DNA of 64,000 nucleotides from Acinetobacter haemolyticus. Lineage in GTDB: Bacteria; Pseudomonadota; Gammaproteobacteria; Pseudomonadales; Moraxellaceae. Shown piece after piece: positions 1 through 9,365 of this stretch (the first letter of the stretch is position 1; each line of letters begins with the position of its first letter). The position numbers and the translations under genes are program-made. The stretch is from contig NZ_OVCN01000013.1 in NCBI RefSeq assembly GCF_900406815.1, positions 62,001-126,000 on the forward strand. Direction: 5' to 3'. The notes below the pieces were generated by a model. The model ran no database searches. It was not told where the DNA came from and was given only the letters and a program-made list of their open reading frames with translations.

Positions 1-1
1 A

Positions 2-385
2 AATGGTGTCATTATTGATAACCTTGTGCAAATCGCTCACAATGTTCATATCGGTGAAAATACAGCGATTGCAGCGAATTGTGGTATTGCAGGAAGTGCG
101 AAGATTGGCAAAAACTGCATACTCGGCGGGGCGAGTGGGGTCGTTGGACACCTAGAAATCACTGATAATGTGACTCTTACCGCAATGTCAATGGTCACAA
201 AAAATATTTATGAAGCTGGAACTTATTCTTCAGGAATGGGACTTTTTGAAAATAATCATTGGAAAAAGACGATTGTGCGTTTAAGACAATTAGCAGATGT
301 GCCATTGACCCAAATAATGAAAAGACTGGATCATATGCAAGCTCAATTAGAGTCCCATGAATCAACCTTAAAGTTACGTAAATAA
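2..385 (+). CDS. lpxD: UDP-3-O-(3-hydroxyacyl)glucosamine N-acyltransferase, C-terminal part
   Basis: The window opens inside this gene; the reading frame is open from base 2, so only about the last 127 residues are present. LpxD adds the second hydroxyacyl chain to UDP-3-O-acyl-glucosamine in cytoplasmic lipid A synthesis. The visible part shows left-handed beta-helix hexapeptide repeats ([18 protein letters not shown], then [20 protein letters not shown]) followed by a helical C-terminal tail, as expected for LpxD. It lies 6 bases before fabZ, which overlaps lpxA, giving the standard lpxD-fabZ-lpxA order. The first internal ATG at 26 is not the start. The call rests on fold motifs plus context and is firm. 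Confidence 0.95.
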   Translation, partial: NGVIIDNLVQIAHNVHIGENTAIAANCGIAGSAKIGKNCILGGASGVVGHLEITDNVTLTAMSMVTKNIYEAGTYSSGMGLFENNHWKKTIVRLRQLADVPLTQIMKRLDHMQAQLESHESTLKLRK

Positions 386-391
386 TTTATT

Positions 392-877
392 ATGACCGAG
401 TCTACATTACCAGCATTTACAATGCCTGAATTACCAATGGATATTCTCACCATTCGTGAATATTTACCGCATCGTTATCCTTTTTTATTGGTTGACAGAG
501 TAACAGACGTTACAGAGAACAGTATCGTTGGTTATAAAAACGTGACGATCAATGAGGAGTTTTTCCAAGGGCACTTCCCAGCTTACCCAATTATGCCTGG
601 TGTTTTAATCATTGAAGCATTGGCACAAGTCTCTGGTATCTTGGGTTTTGTACTCACTAATCAGAAGCCAAAAGCAGGTTCATTATTTTTATTTGCCGGC
701 GCAGAAAAAATAAGATTTAAGAAACAGGTTGTTGCAGGTGACCAGCTTGTCTTAAAATCTGAACTTGTTATGCAAAAACGTGGCATTTACAAGTACAATT
801 GTACTGCTAGTGTTGATGGCATTATTGCGGCAACAGCTGAGATTATTATTTCCCACCAGAAAATTGAGCAGGCATGA
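392..877 (+). CDS. fabZ: 3-hydroxyacyl-ACP dehydratase FabZ
   Basis: This 161-residue hotdog-fold enzyme dehydrates 3-hydroxyacyl-ACP in the fatty acid elongation cycle. It competes with LpxA for hydroxyacyl-ACP, so its place between lpxD and lpxA is functionally sensible. The active-site segment [20 protein letters not shown] has His61 and Glu75 as the predicted catalytic pair. The protein is about ten residues longer at the N-terminus than E. coli FabZ; in-frame ATGs at codons 11 and 16 are alternative starts. Its stop overlaps the lpxA start by four bases, so the two are translationally coupled. Confidence 0.97.
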   Translation: MTESTLPAFTMPELPMDILTIREYLPHRYPFLLVDRVTDVTENSIVGYKNVTINEEFFQGHFPAYPIMPGVLIIEALAQVSGILGFVLTNQKPKAGSLFLFAGAEKIRFKKQVVAGDQLVLKSELVMQKRGIYKYNCTASVDGIIAATAEIIISHQKIEQA

Positions 878-1662
878 GTAGTCAAAATTTAATACATCCT
901 ACAGCAATTATTGATCCGTCTGCAGAAATCGCATCAGATGTGCAGATTGGACCTTATTGTATTGTAGGTCCAAATGTAAGTATTGACACAGGTACAAAAT
1001 TACACTCACATGTAGTGATTGGTGGTTTTACACGGATTGGTAAAAATAACGATATTTTTCAATTCGCAAGTGTTGGGGAAATCTGCCAGGATTTGAAGTA
1101 TAAAGGCGAAGAGACTTGGTTAGAGATTGGGGATCACAACACGATTCGTGAGCATTGTACCTTGCACCGTGGTACTGTTCAGGATCAAGGTCTTACCAAA
1201 ATTGGCAGCCATAACCTTTGTATGGTCAATACGCATATTGCGCATGATTGTATCATTGGTGATCACAACATTTTTGCCAACAACGTGGGTATTGCTGGAC
1301 ATGTACATGTGGGCAATCATGTGATTGTTGGTGGGAATGCTGGCGTCCATCAATTTTGCCGAATCGATTCATATAGTATGATCGGTGGTGCTGCATTGAT
1401 CCTTAAAGATGTACCAGCCTATGTATTAGCCTCTGGCAATCCAGCCCATGCGCATGGTTTAAACATTGAGGGTATGCGACGCAAAGGGTGGTCGAGAGAA
1501 ACGATTCAAGGTTTAAGAACAGCGTATAAACTGATTTATAAATCAGGTTTGACGACTGAACAAGCGATTGAACAAATCCGTAATGAGATTCTAGGCTCAG
1601 TTTCAGAAGCGCAGTTGTTGATTGACTCATTAGAACAATCAACACGTGGCATCGTACGATAA
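874..1662 (+). CDS. lpxA: Acyl-ACP--UDP-N-acetylglucosamine O-acyltransferase
   Basis: LpxA performs the first step of lipid A synthesis, moving a hydroxyacyl chain from ACP to the 3-OH of UDP-GlcNAc in the cytoplasm. The 262-residue length is normal. Hexapeptide repeats fill residues about 1-190 (for example [20 protein letters not shown]). His124 in HIAHDC corresponds to the catalytic His125 of the E. coli enzyme, and the helical C-terminal domain follows NPAHAHGLN. The ATG overlaps the fabZ stop. A strong terminator follows, so lpxB is not in this operon, unlike in E. coli; lpxB is found at 41.8 kb in this window. Confidence 0.97.
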   Translation: MSSQNLIHPTAIIDPSAEIASDVQIGPYCIVGPNVSIDTGTKLHSHVVIGGFTRIGKNNDIFQFASVGEICQDLKYKGEETWLEIGDHNTIREHCTLHRGTVQDQGLTKIGSHNLCMVNTHIAHDCIIGDHNIFANNVGIAGHVHVGNHVIVGGNAGVHQFCRIDSYSMIGGAALILKDVPAYVLASGNPAHAHGLNIEGMRRKGWSRETIQGLRTAYKLIYKSGLTTEQAIEQIRNEILGSVSEAQLLIDSLEQSTRGIVR

Positions 1663-1677
1663 TTTATTTGGTCATTT

Positions 1678-1703
1678 AAAAAGACACTTCGGTGTCTTTT
1701 TTT
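1678..1703 (+). terminator. Rho-independent terminator after lpxA
   Basis: The stem AGACAC/GTGTCT is capped by a UUCG tetraloop and followed by a run of T. A-runs on the left side would give a U-tract on the minus strand too, so it may also end the convergent AraC-family gene that stops at 1715. Confidence 0.9.
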
Positions 1704-1714
1704 ATTTGTACAAT

Positions 1715-2647
1715 TTAAGGTTCAACTTCAACATATTGCTGTCGATATTGCTTAGGTGATAATTCAAAAGTTCGTTTAAATGCTTGGCTGAAAGCTGTTT
1801 CAGATGAATAGCCCACTTTATTGGCGATGACTTGTATAGAGTAGTTGCTTTTACGTAAAAATTGGCTTGCTAGGCGCATACGATGCTGTTGTAAATAAGC
1901 GAGAGGAGACTCACCAATGACTTCATGGAATAAACTCGCAAACTTCGAGCGTGACATACAGCACTGCTCTGCAAGGGATTCGACAGTCCAAGCGTCTTCC
2001 GGATGATTGTGAATCGCTGCAAGACTATTACTAAGCTCAGGGTGATTTAATGCACTAAGCCAGCCATGTTGACTCGAAATTTGTTGAATATGGTCGCGGA
2101 TACATTTGATCAGCAAAATATTAACCAGATGATCGATAATAATATCTCGACCTGCTTGAATATTTTGAGTCTCTAATGCCAGAAAATGTAATCCAATTTG
2201 CAACCATTCAGGCGCTGTATTATCACCGTGTTGAATATGAATGAGTGAGGGTAGAGCTTGAATAAATGGACGAGCCATAATCGTATCAATTTGACATCGG
2301 ATGGTAAGTATCAGATTTTTTTCAGATGACTCTGTACCAAACTCAACTGCTTCTTCACGATGACCGTCAAACAATTTTGAGATATCAACTGCATCAATAA
2401 GCTTGGTGATGGCATTATCTGCGCCTGTATGTGCCTGTCCCGATGGTATTAAGACAATTTCACCTGCATGTGCGACGAGATGATTCTGCGCATCAATTTG
2501 AATATATACTGAACCGACTAAAACTATATGTACGATCAAAGCAGCTTGATCTTGGCAAATGAATCCCCATTCTCCTTGTGTTTTCAAATAGATATATTCA
2601 GTGTGATTTAAATGAATATCTGCAAAAATTTTACTTAAGGCGTCCAT
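1715..2647 (-). CDS. AraC/XylS-family transcriptional regulator, AlkR-like
   Basis: This 310-residue regulator has an N-terminal cupin-like sensing domain (roughly residues 1-190) and a C-terminal pair of helix-turn-helix motifs (about 205-305). The second contains the family signature region IQVIANKVGYSSETAFSQAFKRTF (quoted in parts: IQVIANKVGYSSE, then TAFSQAFKRTF). It is divergent from the alkane hydroxylase gene, with about 190 bases between. In A. baylyi, AlkR is an AraC/XylS regulator divergent from alkM and is needed for alkane induction, so this is the likely orthologue. The link to alkanes is inferred from position and family; the protein sequence alone does not reveal the ligand. 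Confidence 0.85.
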   Translation of the reverse strand: MDALSKIFADIHLNHTEYIYLKTQGEWGFICQDQAALIVHIVLVGSVYIQIDAQNHLVAHAGEIVLIPSGQAHTGADNAITKLIDAVDISKLFDGHREEAVEFGTESSEKNLILTIRCQIDTIMARPFIQALPSLIHIQHGDNTAPEWLQIGLHFLALETQNIQAGRDIIIDHLVNILLIKCIRDHIQQISSQHGWLSALNHPELSNSLAAIHNHPEDAWTVESLAEQCCMSRSKFASLFHEVIGESPLAYLQQHRMRLASQFLRKSNYSIQVIANKVGYSSETAFSQAFKRTFELSPKQYRQQYVEVEP

Positions 2648-2837
2648 ATGCGTTTTATTTAATGTATGTGATTTAAATTATAGAGAGCTATTGTAATAAC
2701 TCAATATGTGTTTTTAGGACAAAAACAGGGGGGATTACGCCAAAGACTTATACATAGGTTTTTTGGACGCTTGCAACTGTCATCGCCTTCATAATTCTTC
2801 AAAATATACATATATATACGAAGACATGGATACGACG
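2648..2837. promoter_or_regulatory. Divergent promoter region between AraC regulator and alkane hydroxylase
   Basis: This 190-base spacer must hold the promoters of both genes and, by analogy with alkR-alkM, the regulator binding site. A G-rich patch around 2728-2733 and the AT-rich stretch near 2800-2818 stand out. No clear pair of direct half-sites could be assigned by eye. Confidence 0.5.
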
Positions 2838-4079
2838 ATGAATGCGCCAGTAAATGTTAGTCAAGAACTTACGCCAGTAAGCATTCCAAAATCAAAATTT
2901 GAATTGGATCGTAAACGTTATTTATGGGCCATCAGCCCAGCTTTGCCTGTAATTGGAATTGGAATTTTAGCAGGTTATCAATTTGCACCACGTCCTTTGA
3001 AAAAAATCTTTGCTTTGGGTGGTCCTATCTTACTTCATATTGTAATTCCTGCAATTGATACGATTGTAGGAAAAGATGCAAACAATCCAACAGCTGAAGA
3101 AGTGAAGTTACTTGAGCAAGATCCTTATTATTCTCGCTTAGTAAAAAGCTTTATTCCATTACAATATGCAGCGAACTTATATGCATGTTATTTAACAAGC
3201 CGAAAAGAAACCTCTTTTCTTGATAAAATTTTGCTTGGTGTTTCAATGGGTGCGATCAATGGTATCGCCATTAATACGGCACACGAGTTGAGTCATAAAC
3301 ATGATCGTATTGATCATATTCTTTCTCACTTAGCATTGGTACCTACAGGTTATAACCATTTCCGTGTTGAACATCCATACGGTCATCATAAGCGTGCCGC
3401 AACTCCTGAAGATCCAGCGTCTTCACAAATGGGAGAGACTTTTTACGAATTTTGGCCACGTACAGTGATTGGTTCTTTAAAATCTGCAATTGAGATTGAA
3501 ACGAATCGTTTAAAACGTAAAGGCAAAGAGTTCTGGTCTACAGAGAATGAGTTGCTACAAGGTTGGGGCATGAGTGCTGCATTTCATGGTTCAATGGTTG
3601 GTTTATTTGGAAAAGGTGTAATTCCATATTTAGCAACTCAAGCATTTTATGGCATTAGTTTATTTGAAATTATTAACTATATTGAACACTATGGTTTAAA
3701 ACGTCAAAAAGATGCAAACGGCAAGTATCAACGTACAATGCCAGAGCATAGCTGGAACAACAATAATATCGTAACGAACTTATTCTTGTACCAATTGCAA
3801 CGTCACTCGGATCATCATGCTTATCCAACTCGTCCATTCCAAGCTTTACGTCATTTTGATGAGGCACCAGAGTTGCCAAGTGGTTATGCAAGTATGCTTC
3901 TACCAGCATTGATTCCACCTCTATGGTTTAAAATGATGGATAAACGTGTTGTTGATCACTACAAAGGTGATTTAAACAAAGCGAACATTTATCCAAAACG
4001 TCGTGCAAAACTTTTTAAGAAGTTTGGCGGGGTAGATCAATCACTAGCACCAGCTACTACTGAAACCACTGCAGACTAA
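2838..4079 (+). CDS. alkM: Alkane 1-monooxygenase (AlkB/AlkM family)
   Basis: This integral membrane non-heme di-iron enzyme hydroxylates the terminal carbon of medium- to long-chain n-alkanes, using electrons from rubredoxin and rubredoxin reductase. With the ATG at 2838 it has 413 residues, close to the roughly 400 typical of AlkB proteins. The three histidine clusters that bind iron are HELSHKH (residues about 149-155), EHPYGHH (178-183) and LQRHSDHH (320-327), plus NYIEHYG between them. Hydrophobic segments in the first 130 residues are membrane helices. The frame is open upstream to a TTG at 2763, but the sequence MNAPVNV is the more plausible start; ATG 2826 is the alternative. No rubredoxin gene is adjacent. 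A strong terminator follows. Confidence 0.95.
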   Translation: MNAPVNVSQELTPVSIPKSKFELDRKRYLWAISPALPVIGIGILAGYQFAPRPLKKIFALGGPILLHIVIPAIDTIVGKDANNPTAEEVKLLEQDPYYSRLVKSFIPLQYAANLYACYLTSRKETSFLDKILLGVSMGAINGIAINTAHELSHKHDRIDHILSHLALVPTGYNHFRVEHPYGHHKRAATPEDPASSQMGETFYEFWPRTVIGSLKSAIEIETNRLKRKGKEFWSTENELLQGWGMSAAFHGSMVGLFGKGVIPYLATQAFYGISLFEIINYIEHYGLKRQKDANGKYQRTMPEHSWNNNNIVTNLFLYQLQRHSDHHAYPTRPFQALRHFDEAPELPSGYASMLLPALIPPLWFKMMDKRVVDHYKGDLNKANIYPKRRAKLFKKFGGVDQSLAPATTETTAD

Positions 4080-4129
4080 TATAAAATTTGAGGTTTGCTG
4101 ATATTTCACAGACCCTGATAACGTTCTAG

Positions 4130-4159
4130 GCACTGTTCAGAGATGAACAGTGCTTTTTT
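4130..4159 (+). terminator. Terminator after alkane hydroxylase
   Basis: Nine-base-pair stem GCACTGTTC/GAACAGTGC with a six-base loop, followed directly by six T. Confidence 0.93.
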
Positions 4160-4266
4160 CTTGTATTAAAAAAATTAAAAAACAACGGTTTTTGCAAGGA
4201 CTTATTGTATATCTATATATCACCTAGAATGAAAAAAGCACATACAATCGATTTTATGAGGCGACG

Positions 4267-5619
4267 ATGACAAAACATTATGATTATATAGCGATTGGCG
4301 CTGGTAGTGGGGGCATAGCATCCATCAATCGTGCAGCAATGTATGGAAAGAAATGTGCCTTGATTGAAAAAAGTGAAATTGGGGGGACATGTGTAAACGT
4401 CGGATGTGTACCTAAAAAAGTGATGTGGTACGCTGCACATGTTGCGGAGACCATACAAAAATATGCGCCAGATTATGGATTTAATCTGCGGGTCGAATCA
4501 TTTGAATGGCAGACTTTGATCAAGAACCGACAGGCCTATATTGACCGCATTCACCAATCTTATCAAAATAGCCTAAGCAAGAATAACGTTGATCTTATTA
4601 ACGGTGAAGCCCATTTTATTGATAATCATACAATTGAGGTGAATGGTGATCGGCTCACTGCGGACTATATATTAATTGCTACTGGGACACAACCATCGTT
4701 GCCAGATATTGAAGGCGTTGAATATGGAATTGATTCAAATGGTTTCTTTGAATTATCCGCTTTACCTAAACGGGTCGCAGTAATAGGTTCTGGCTATATC
4801 GCGGTTGAACTTGTAGGTGTGTTGAATGCCTTAGGTGCAGAGGTTGGGCTGTTTTTACGTCGGAGTTTACCCGTACGTCGTTTTGAGTCATTTATCAGTG
4901 AAACACTTATGGCAGTAATGCAAACGGATGGTATTACTGTACATACTCAAGCCGTTCCGAAAAAAGTCACAAAAAATTTAGATGATTCAATAACACTACA
5001 TCTAGAAAATGAAAAAAAATATACGGTTGATTGCCTGATCTGGGCAACGGGGCGAGAACCTAACACTACAAGTTTAGCTTTAGAAAAAGCTAATATTGAG
5101 CTTGATGAAAGAGGCTATATCAAAGTCGACAAATTTCAGAATACGTCACAAAAGGGAGTTTATGCTGTAGGGGATATTACAGGAAAAATGGAACTCACAC
5201 CTGTTGCAGTGGCGGCAGGACGTCGATTATCAGAACGGCTTTTTAATGATAAACCTGAGGAACATTTAAATTATGAAAATATTCCTACTGTGGTCTTTAG
5301 TCATCCACCCATAGGCACTGTTGGAATCACTGAAGATGAAGCGGTAGAGCAATATGGTAAGGACGCTGTGAAGGTATATAACACTTCATTCACTGCCATG
5401 TTTAGTGCGATTACCCAACATCGTCAACCCACGAAGATGAAACTTGTTTGCGTGGGTAAAGATGAGAAAATTGTGGGGATTCATGGCATTGGTTTTGGGA
5501 TGGATGAAATTTTGCAAGGTTTTGCTGTTGCTTTAAAAATGGGAGCGACCAAGAAAGATTTCGATAATACAGTTGCGATTCACCCGACTTCTGCTGAAGA
5601 GTTTGTGACCATGAGATAA
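4267..5619 (+). CDS. gor: Glutathione-disulfide reductase
   Basis: This cytoplasmic FAD flavoprotein reduces glutathione disulfide with NADPH. The 450-residue length equals that of E. coli Gor. The FAD-binding glycine motif (AIGAGSGG) lies at residues 9-16, the redox disulfide in [13 protein letters not shown] at about 39-51, the NADPH-binding motif [10 protein letters not shown] near 173-182, and the C-terminal catalytic HPTSAEE near 440. Arginines in [11 protein letters not shown] fit NADPH preference. It appears monocistronic, with a terminator before it and an inverted repeat just after. Internal bases 4565-4580 match a 16-base core of an intergenic repeat found at 10.9 and 11.3 kb. Confidence 0.96.
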   Translation: MTKHYDYIAIGAGSGGIASINRAAMYGKKCALIEKSEIGGTCVNVGCVPKKVMWYAAHVAETIQKYAPDYGFNLRVESFEWQTLIKNRQAYIDRIHQSYQNSLSKNNVDLINGEAHFIDNHTIEVNGDRLTADYILIATGTQPSLPDIEGVEYGIDSNGFFELSALPKRVAVIGSGYIAVELVGVLNALGAEVGLFLRRSLPVRRFESFISETLMAVMQTDGITVHTQAVPKKVTKNLDDSITLHLENEKKYTVDCLIWATGREPNTTSLALEKANIELDERGYIKVDKFQNTSQKGVYAVGDITGKMELTPVAVAAGRRLSERLFNDKPEEHLNYENIPTVVFSHPPIGTVGITEDEAVEQYGKDAVKVYNTSFTAMFSAITQHRQPTKMKLVCVGKDEKIVGIHGIGFGMDEILQGFAVALKMGATKKDFDNTVAIHPTSAEEFVTMR

Positions 5620-5627
5620 GCAAGAAA

Positions 5628-5661
5628 CAGTTTAATTTACGGTACATCGTAAATTAAACTG
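5628..5661. terminator. Perfect 13-bp inverted repeat between gor and a convergent gene
   Basis: CAGTTTAATTTAC is followed by an eight-base loop and its exact complement GTAAATTAAACTG. It begins eight bases after the gor stop and lies between convergent genes, so a bidirectional transcription end is likely, but neither side has a good T-tract and the stem is AT-rich. Confidence 0.55.
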
Positions 5662-5706
5662 AATTCCAGTGTGGAAATATTTCTCAAGCGTTATAAGAAA
5701 GAATCA

Positions 5707-6405
5707 TTATTTTTTTAAGATGTGCAACTCTTCATGTTTCATTGCCATAAATGGCAAAATTTTACTTGATGTTAACCAAGAAATGCCAAATGCAACAAGT
5801 CCAAAAAATTCACACCAGTACACTAATCTTGGATTTAGAATAATTGGATTAGGTAAATATTGAATTAACATATCAAGTAGAAGTATCAATATTGATAAGA
5901 CAATGGTAATTCCTGAGACCAGATATATATAAGATCTTCGTTTTGCCATGATATTTCCATCTCTTAGAAATTTATTTTTTGCCCTATAGTAAAAAATTTG
6001 ACAAAACCTGGCTAAGATCAGAAACATTATAGCAGCGGATATAATGTGCATAATGCCAAAAACGATTTGATTATATTCATTAATACTTCTGCAAACATTA
6101 CCTGTTATCCCACATTTGCAAGGGAATAATGCAACTCCAAGTGCAGAAATTGCTGCAATTTTACTAATGAGTGCTTCTTTTTTTGGTTCTTGACCGTTGT
6201 AAGCGAATAGGAAAGAAGCTATGGCGAAAAGACAACCTACGAATATATTACGGACTAATCCATCATGGTGATAAGACTCACTAATAGACTGGATTTCTCC
6301 ATGGGTCAAAAAGCTTGTTAAACTTGCCAAAAATAATGCAATTAAACCTACAATCAGTTTAAGAGTGCGAGAATCAATTTCATCTTGTGTATAATCTACT
6401 CTCAT
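5707..6405 (-). CDS. Six-helix integral membrane protein of unknown function
   Basis: The 232-residue protein has about six hydrophobic helices: residues about 15-32, 50-66, 80-95, 115-135, 160-180 and 198-215. Three cysteines sit together in the segment FPCKCGITGNVCRS. The overall look is that of a DUF998-like integral membrane protein, but this is not certain. It stands alone between gor and the acyl-CoA dehydrogenase operon. No catalytic motif was recognised. Its lysine-rich C-terminus and the AT-rich codons resemble accessory Acinetobacter genes. Confidence 0.7.
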   Translation of the reverse strand: MRVDYTQDEIDSRTLKLIVGLIALFLASLTSFLTHGEIQSISESYHHDGLVRNIFVGCLFAIASFLFAYNGQEPKKEALISKIAAISALGVALFPCKCGITGNVCRSINEYNQIVFGIMHIISAAIMFLILARFCQIFYYRAKNKFLRDGNIMAKRRSYIYLVSGITIVLSILILLLDMLIQYLPNPIILNPRLVYWCEFFGLVAFGISWLTSSKILPFMAMKHEELHILKK

Positions 6406-6573
6406 TTTTTAGCCTATGTATTTACTATCATTCATCTAATTTTTATCTATGTAATATAGGATATTATTTTTATCCTTGTCTAATATTCATCGGATTGTTG
6501 AATATGAAAAAATAAAGGGTGGAGACGAATGGCATTCACTTATTAATTTATGATTATTACATTAATGATAAAT

Positions 6574-6600
6574 AAAAAAGAAAAGACTCGAAAGCCTTTT
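6574..6600 (-). terminator. Terminator of the acyl-CoA dehydrogenase operon
   Basis: Read on the minus strand, AAAAGGCT and AGTCTTTT pair (one G-T) around a TTCG loop and are followed by CTTTTTT. It lies 28 bases after the stop of the 6628-7827 gene. Confidence 0.85.
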
Positions 6601-6627
6601 CTAATAGAATATCTTTACAGATTTTAA

Positions 6628-7827
6628 TTACTTCAATTCGCTTGATGACTTTCCTAATTCACGACGTGCAATAATTAATTGTTGGATTTGTTGAGTACCT
6701 TCAAAAATATCCAGAATTTTTGAATCACGTGCCCATTTCTCCAGCAATTCATCTTCGCCATATCCTAAACTTGCAGCCAGTTCAACACATTTCAATGTGA
6801 TTTCATTACCCACACGTCCAGCTTTTGCTTTAGCAATCGAAGCTTCTTTCGAGTTTGGCTTTTTATTATCGGCCATCCATGTTGCTTTTAGCGTGAGTAA
6901 ACGGGCAGCTTCCCATTCAGCTTCCATACGATAAATCTGTGCAGCTAAATTTGAGGTATGTAAATACGGAGTTTGATAGTCTGGATCAAGTTGGTCTTTA
7001 AAAATTTCTTTGATACGTTCTAAAGATGCTTTTGCACAACCAATTGCCATTGCTGCAACAAGTGGGCGTGTATTATCAAAAGTTTCCATGACACCAGCGA
7101 AACCTTTTGCTACATCAATTTCAGGATTACCTAACAAATTGGCAGCCGGTACACGACAGTCAATAAAGCTAATTACTGCTGTATCAGATGCCTTGATTCC
7201 AAGTTTATGCTCAAGACGCTCTACTTTCATGCCAGCAGTACCTTTTGGTACTACAAAGGATTTAATTGCTGCGCGTCCTAGCTTTTTATCTAAAGTTGCC
7301 CAAACCACAACTGAATCAGCACGTTCACCTGAAGTGACAAAGATTTTTTCACCGTTCAGAATATAGTCATCACCATCTTTGGTCGCAGTCGTACGAATTG
7401 CTGCTGAGTCTGAACCACAACCTGGTTCAGTAATTGCCATCGCTGCCCAAGTACCTTTAAAACGTTCTAGTTGCTCATCATTCGCAACCGCAGCAATTGC
7501 AGAGTTACCTAAACCTTGGCGAGGCATACTCAGTAATAATCCCGTATCGCCATAGCACATTTCAATAATGCCTAGCGCCGCTGACATATTACCGCCATTC
7601 ACAATTGCATCTGGATTGACTGTACCGCGTTTACTTGCATTTGCCGCACCTACACCTTCACCACTTTCATTCATTCCATCCAGTAAAGCAGCAAGCATAT
7701 CCAGTTCTTTGGGATAGGCATGTTCAGCTTTATCATATTTACGGGAAATTGGACGCAATACATTCATTGCAGTTTCATGTGCCTGATCAACCAGCATTTT
7801 AAATTTTTTCGGATTTTGTAAATTCAT
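6628..7827 (-). CDS. Acyl-CoA dehydrogenase (fatty acid beta-oxidation)
   Basis: This 399-residue FAD enzyme should introduce the trans-2 double bond into acyl-CoA, the first step of beta-oxidation. The family signature AITEPGCGSDSAAIRTTA lies around residues 131-148. Near the C-terminus is DIFEGTQQIQQLIIARRE; the Glu in FEGT corresponds to the catalytic base of medium-chain enzymes. It is the second gene of a two-gene operon, 15 bases after another acyl-CoA dehydrogenase. A role in oxidising fatty acids from alkanes would suit the AlkM gene 4 kb away, but chain-length specificity cannot be read from sequence. Confidence 0.92.
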   Translation of the reverse strand: MNLQNPKKFKMLVDQAHETAMNVLRPISRKYDKAEHAYPKELDMLAALLDGMNESGEGVGAANASKRGTVNPDAIVNGGNMSAALGIIEMCYGDTGLLLSMPRQGLGNSAIAAVANDEQLERFKGTWAAMAITEPGCGSDSAAIRTTATKDGDDYILNGEKIFVTSGERADSVVVWATLDKKLGRAAIKSFVVPKGTAGMKVERLEHKLGIKASDTAVISFIDCRVPAANLLGNPEIDVAKGFAGVMETFDNTRPLVAAMAIGCAKASLERIKEIFKDQLDPDYQTPYLHTSNLAAQIYRMEAEWEAARLLTLKATWMADNKKPNSKEASIAKAKAGRVGNEITLKCVELAASLGYGEDELLEKWARDSKILDIFEGTQQIQQLIIARRELGKSSSELK

Positions 7828-7842
7828 TATTATTCTCCAAAA

Positions 7843-9138
7843 TTAAGCGTGTAAGCCAGAATGCATGACAGCTGTCGCACGTAAATCACGATACCAACGT
7901 TCAACAGGGTGCTCTTTGGTAAAGCCATGTCCACCAAGAATTTGAACGCCATCCGTACCGATTTTCATAGATTTCTCTGCACAGAGTAATCGTGCTAAAT
8001 ACGCCTCACGGTGGAAAGGTTGCCCAGCTTCTGCCAAACTTGCTGCGTTAAGTACCAACATGCGCATCGCGTCAATTTCAATTGCCATATCAGCAATCAT
8101 GAAAGCTACGCTTTGACGATGCGAGATAGGTTCACCAAAGGCAGTGCGTTCATTGGCATACTTAATGCAATATGCTTTAATCGCTTCACAAGTCCCAATT
8201 GCCATGGCACACCACATCAGGTTACCTAAATCAACAAATGAGGTGTAGTCGAAATCGGCATCACCAAGACGTAAAGCAGGACTTTGATTGAATTGTAGAG
8301 TTGCGGTTTCGGCTGCTTTTAAACCCATCGCTGGATTTGCTTTGATAGAGATTGTTTCATCACATTGCACCACAAAGATATCAGTTTTCCCATTGTATTC
8401 AGCGCTAACAAGGAATATATCCGCTGTATCACCTAGAACAACTAAGGTTTTTTCACCTGTGATATAGCATTGTCCATTTTGCTCAGTTGCTTTGGTTTTT
8501 AACTGGAATGGATTAAATGCTGGCGTAGCTTCTTGGAAAGCGAAAGTTGCTGTGACATCTGGATCTTCTGCAAACACAGGGAGATACATGGATTGAACTT
8601 GAGTTGAGCCCCAACGTGTGATTGCGTTGATCACACTAAAAGTACTTAATAGACCTGCGGTCAAGCTAAAATCACCTTTAGCTAGATTTTCTGCAATTAG
8701 AATATTGCTAACAATGTTTTGTTCAGCCGCTACACCGCCCAAAGCTTCGGGTAATGCGTAGTAATTTAAACCAAGATCAGTTAAATGCTGCCAAAGTTCT
8801 TCTGGAAATTGAGCATGATGATCTGCATCATGCGCTAAGGTATATAAAACCTCTTCAGCAAATTGTGACATAGCGTCGCAGGTCATTTGCTGTTCTTCAG
8901 TTAAACTCAGATCAAATAGGTTTTTATTGCTTTGATTTGGTAGACGCTGTTTATCTATTGCTTGCGGTTTAAAGGCTTTTTGTGTTTTTGTCAGCACCTT
9001 AAAGCCAGTCTTTGAACCTTGATATAGCGATTTTTCAACAAATTTTCGTAGCTTGAGTTGATCAAGCATTTCGCTTCCTGCGATTTTTGTGATTAAAGAT
9101 AGCCCGAAACCTTGAGCCTTATTCATCATATTAGACAT
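7843..9138 (-). CDS. Acyl-CoA dehydrogenase family protein, divergent
   Basis: This is the first gene of the operon, 431 residues, with an N-terminal extension of about 75 residues (Lys/Gln-rich) before the acyl-CoA dehydrogenase fold. FAFQEATPAFNPFQLKT stands where the usual TEPxxGSD signature would be, and the C-terminus shows GVQILGGHGFTKEHPVERWY typical of the family. The protein ends in RDLRATAVMHSGLHA, so the usual EGT segment with the catalytic Glu is absent. It may use a base elsewhere, as long-chain and isovaleryl enzymes do, or it may be a non-catalytic partner of the downstream enzyme. Family assignment is firm, activity is not. Confidence 0.88.
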   Translation of the reverse strand: MSNMMNKAQGFGLSLITKIAGSEMLDQLKLRKFVEKSLYQGSKTGFKVLTKTQKAFKPQAIDKQRLPNQSNKNLFDLSLTEEQQMTCDAMSQFAEEVLYTLAHDADHHAQFPEELWQHLTDLGLNYYALPEALGGVAAEQNIVSNILIAENLAKGDFSLTAGLLSTFSVINAITRWGSTQVQSMYLPVFAEDPDVTATFAFQEATPAFNPFQLKTKATEQNGQCYITGEKTLVVLGDTADIFLVSAEYNGKTDIFVVQCDETISIKANPAMGLKAAETATLQFNQSPALRLGDADFDYTSFVDLGNLMWCAMAIGTCEAIKAYCIKYANERTAFGEPISHRQSVAFMIADMAIEIDAMRMLVLNAASLAEAGQPFHREAYLARLLCAEKSMKIGTDGVQILGGHGFTKEHPVERWYRDLRATAVMHSGLHA

Positions 9139-9307
9139 GACTTTATCCTAGGGGATGATTGTAAATTCATGCTGACATGCCCCAGTTAAAAAAACTATGT
9201 CTTCTTTGACACGCTGATTTGATAAAGATAAAGGGTAAAATGATGATAGGGTGTTATTTATGTTATTGTTTTTTATTAATTTAAAAAAATACCAAAGAAA
9301 TTAATTT

Positions 9308-9345
9308 AAAAAAAATTGACCAATCTGACAAAACAGATTGGTCAA
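9308..9345 (-). terminator. Terminator of the ABC1/UbiB-family gene
   Basis: On the minus strand, TTGACCAATCTG and CAGATTGGTCAA form a perfect 12-bp stem followed by eight T. It lies 20 bases after the stop at 9366. Confidence 0.95.
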
Positions 9346-9365
9346 AGTGACTTTCTATGAATGTT

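Noticed and set aside
5669-5863. 64-codon plus-strand frame at the end of the six-helix membrane protein gene
   Set aside because: It is mostly antisense to the membrane protein coding sequence and has no start signal.
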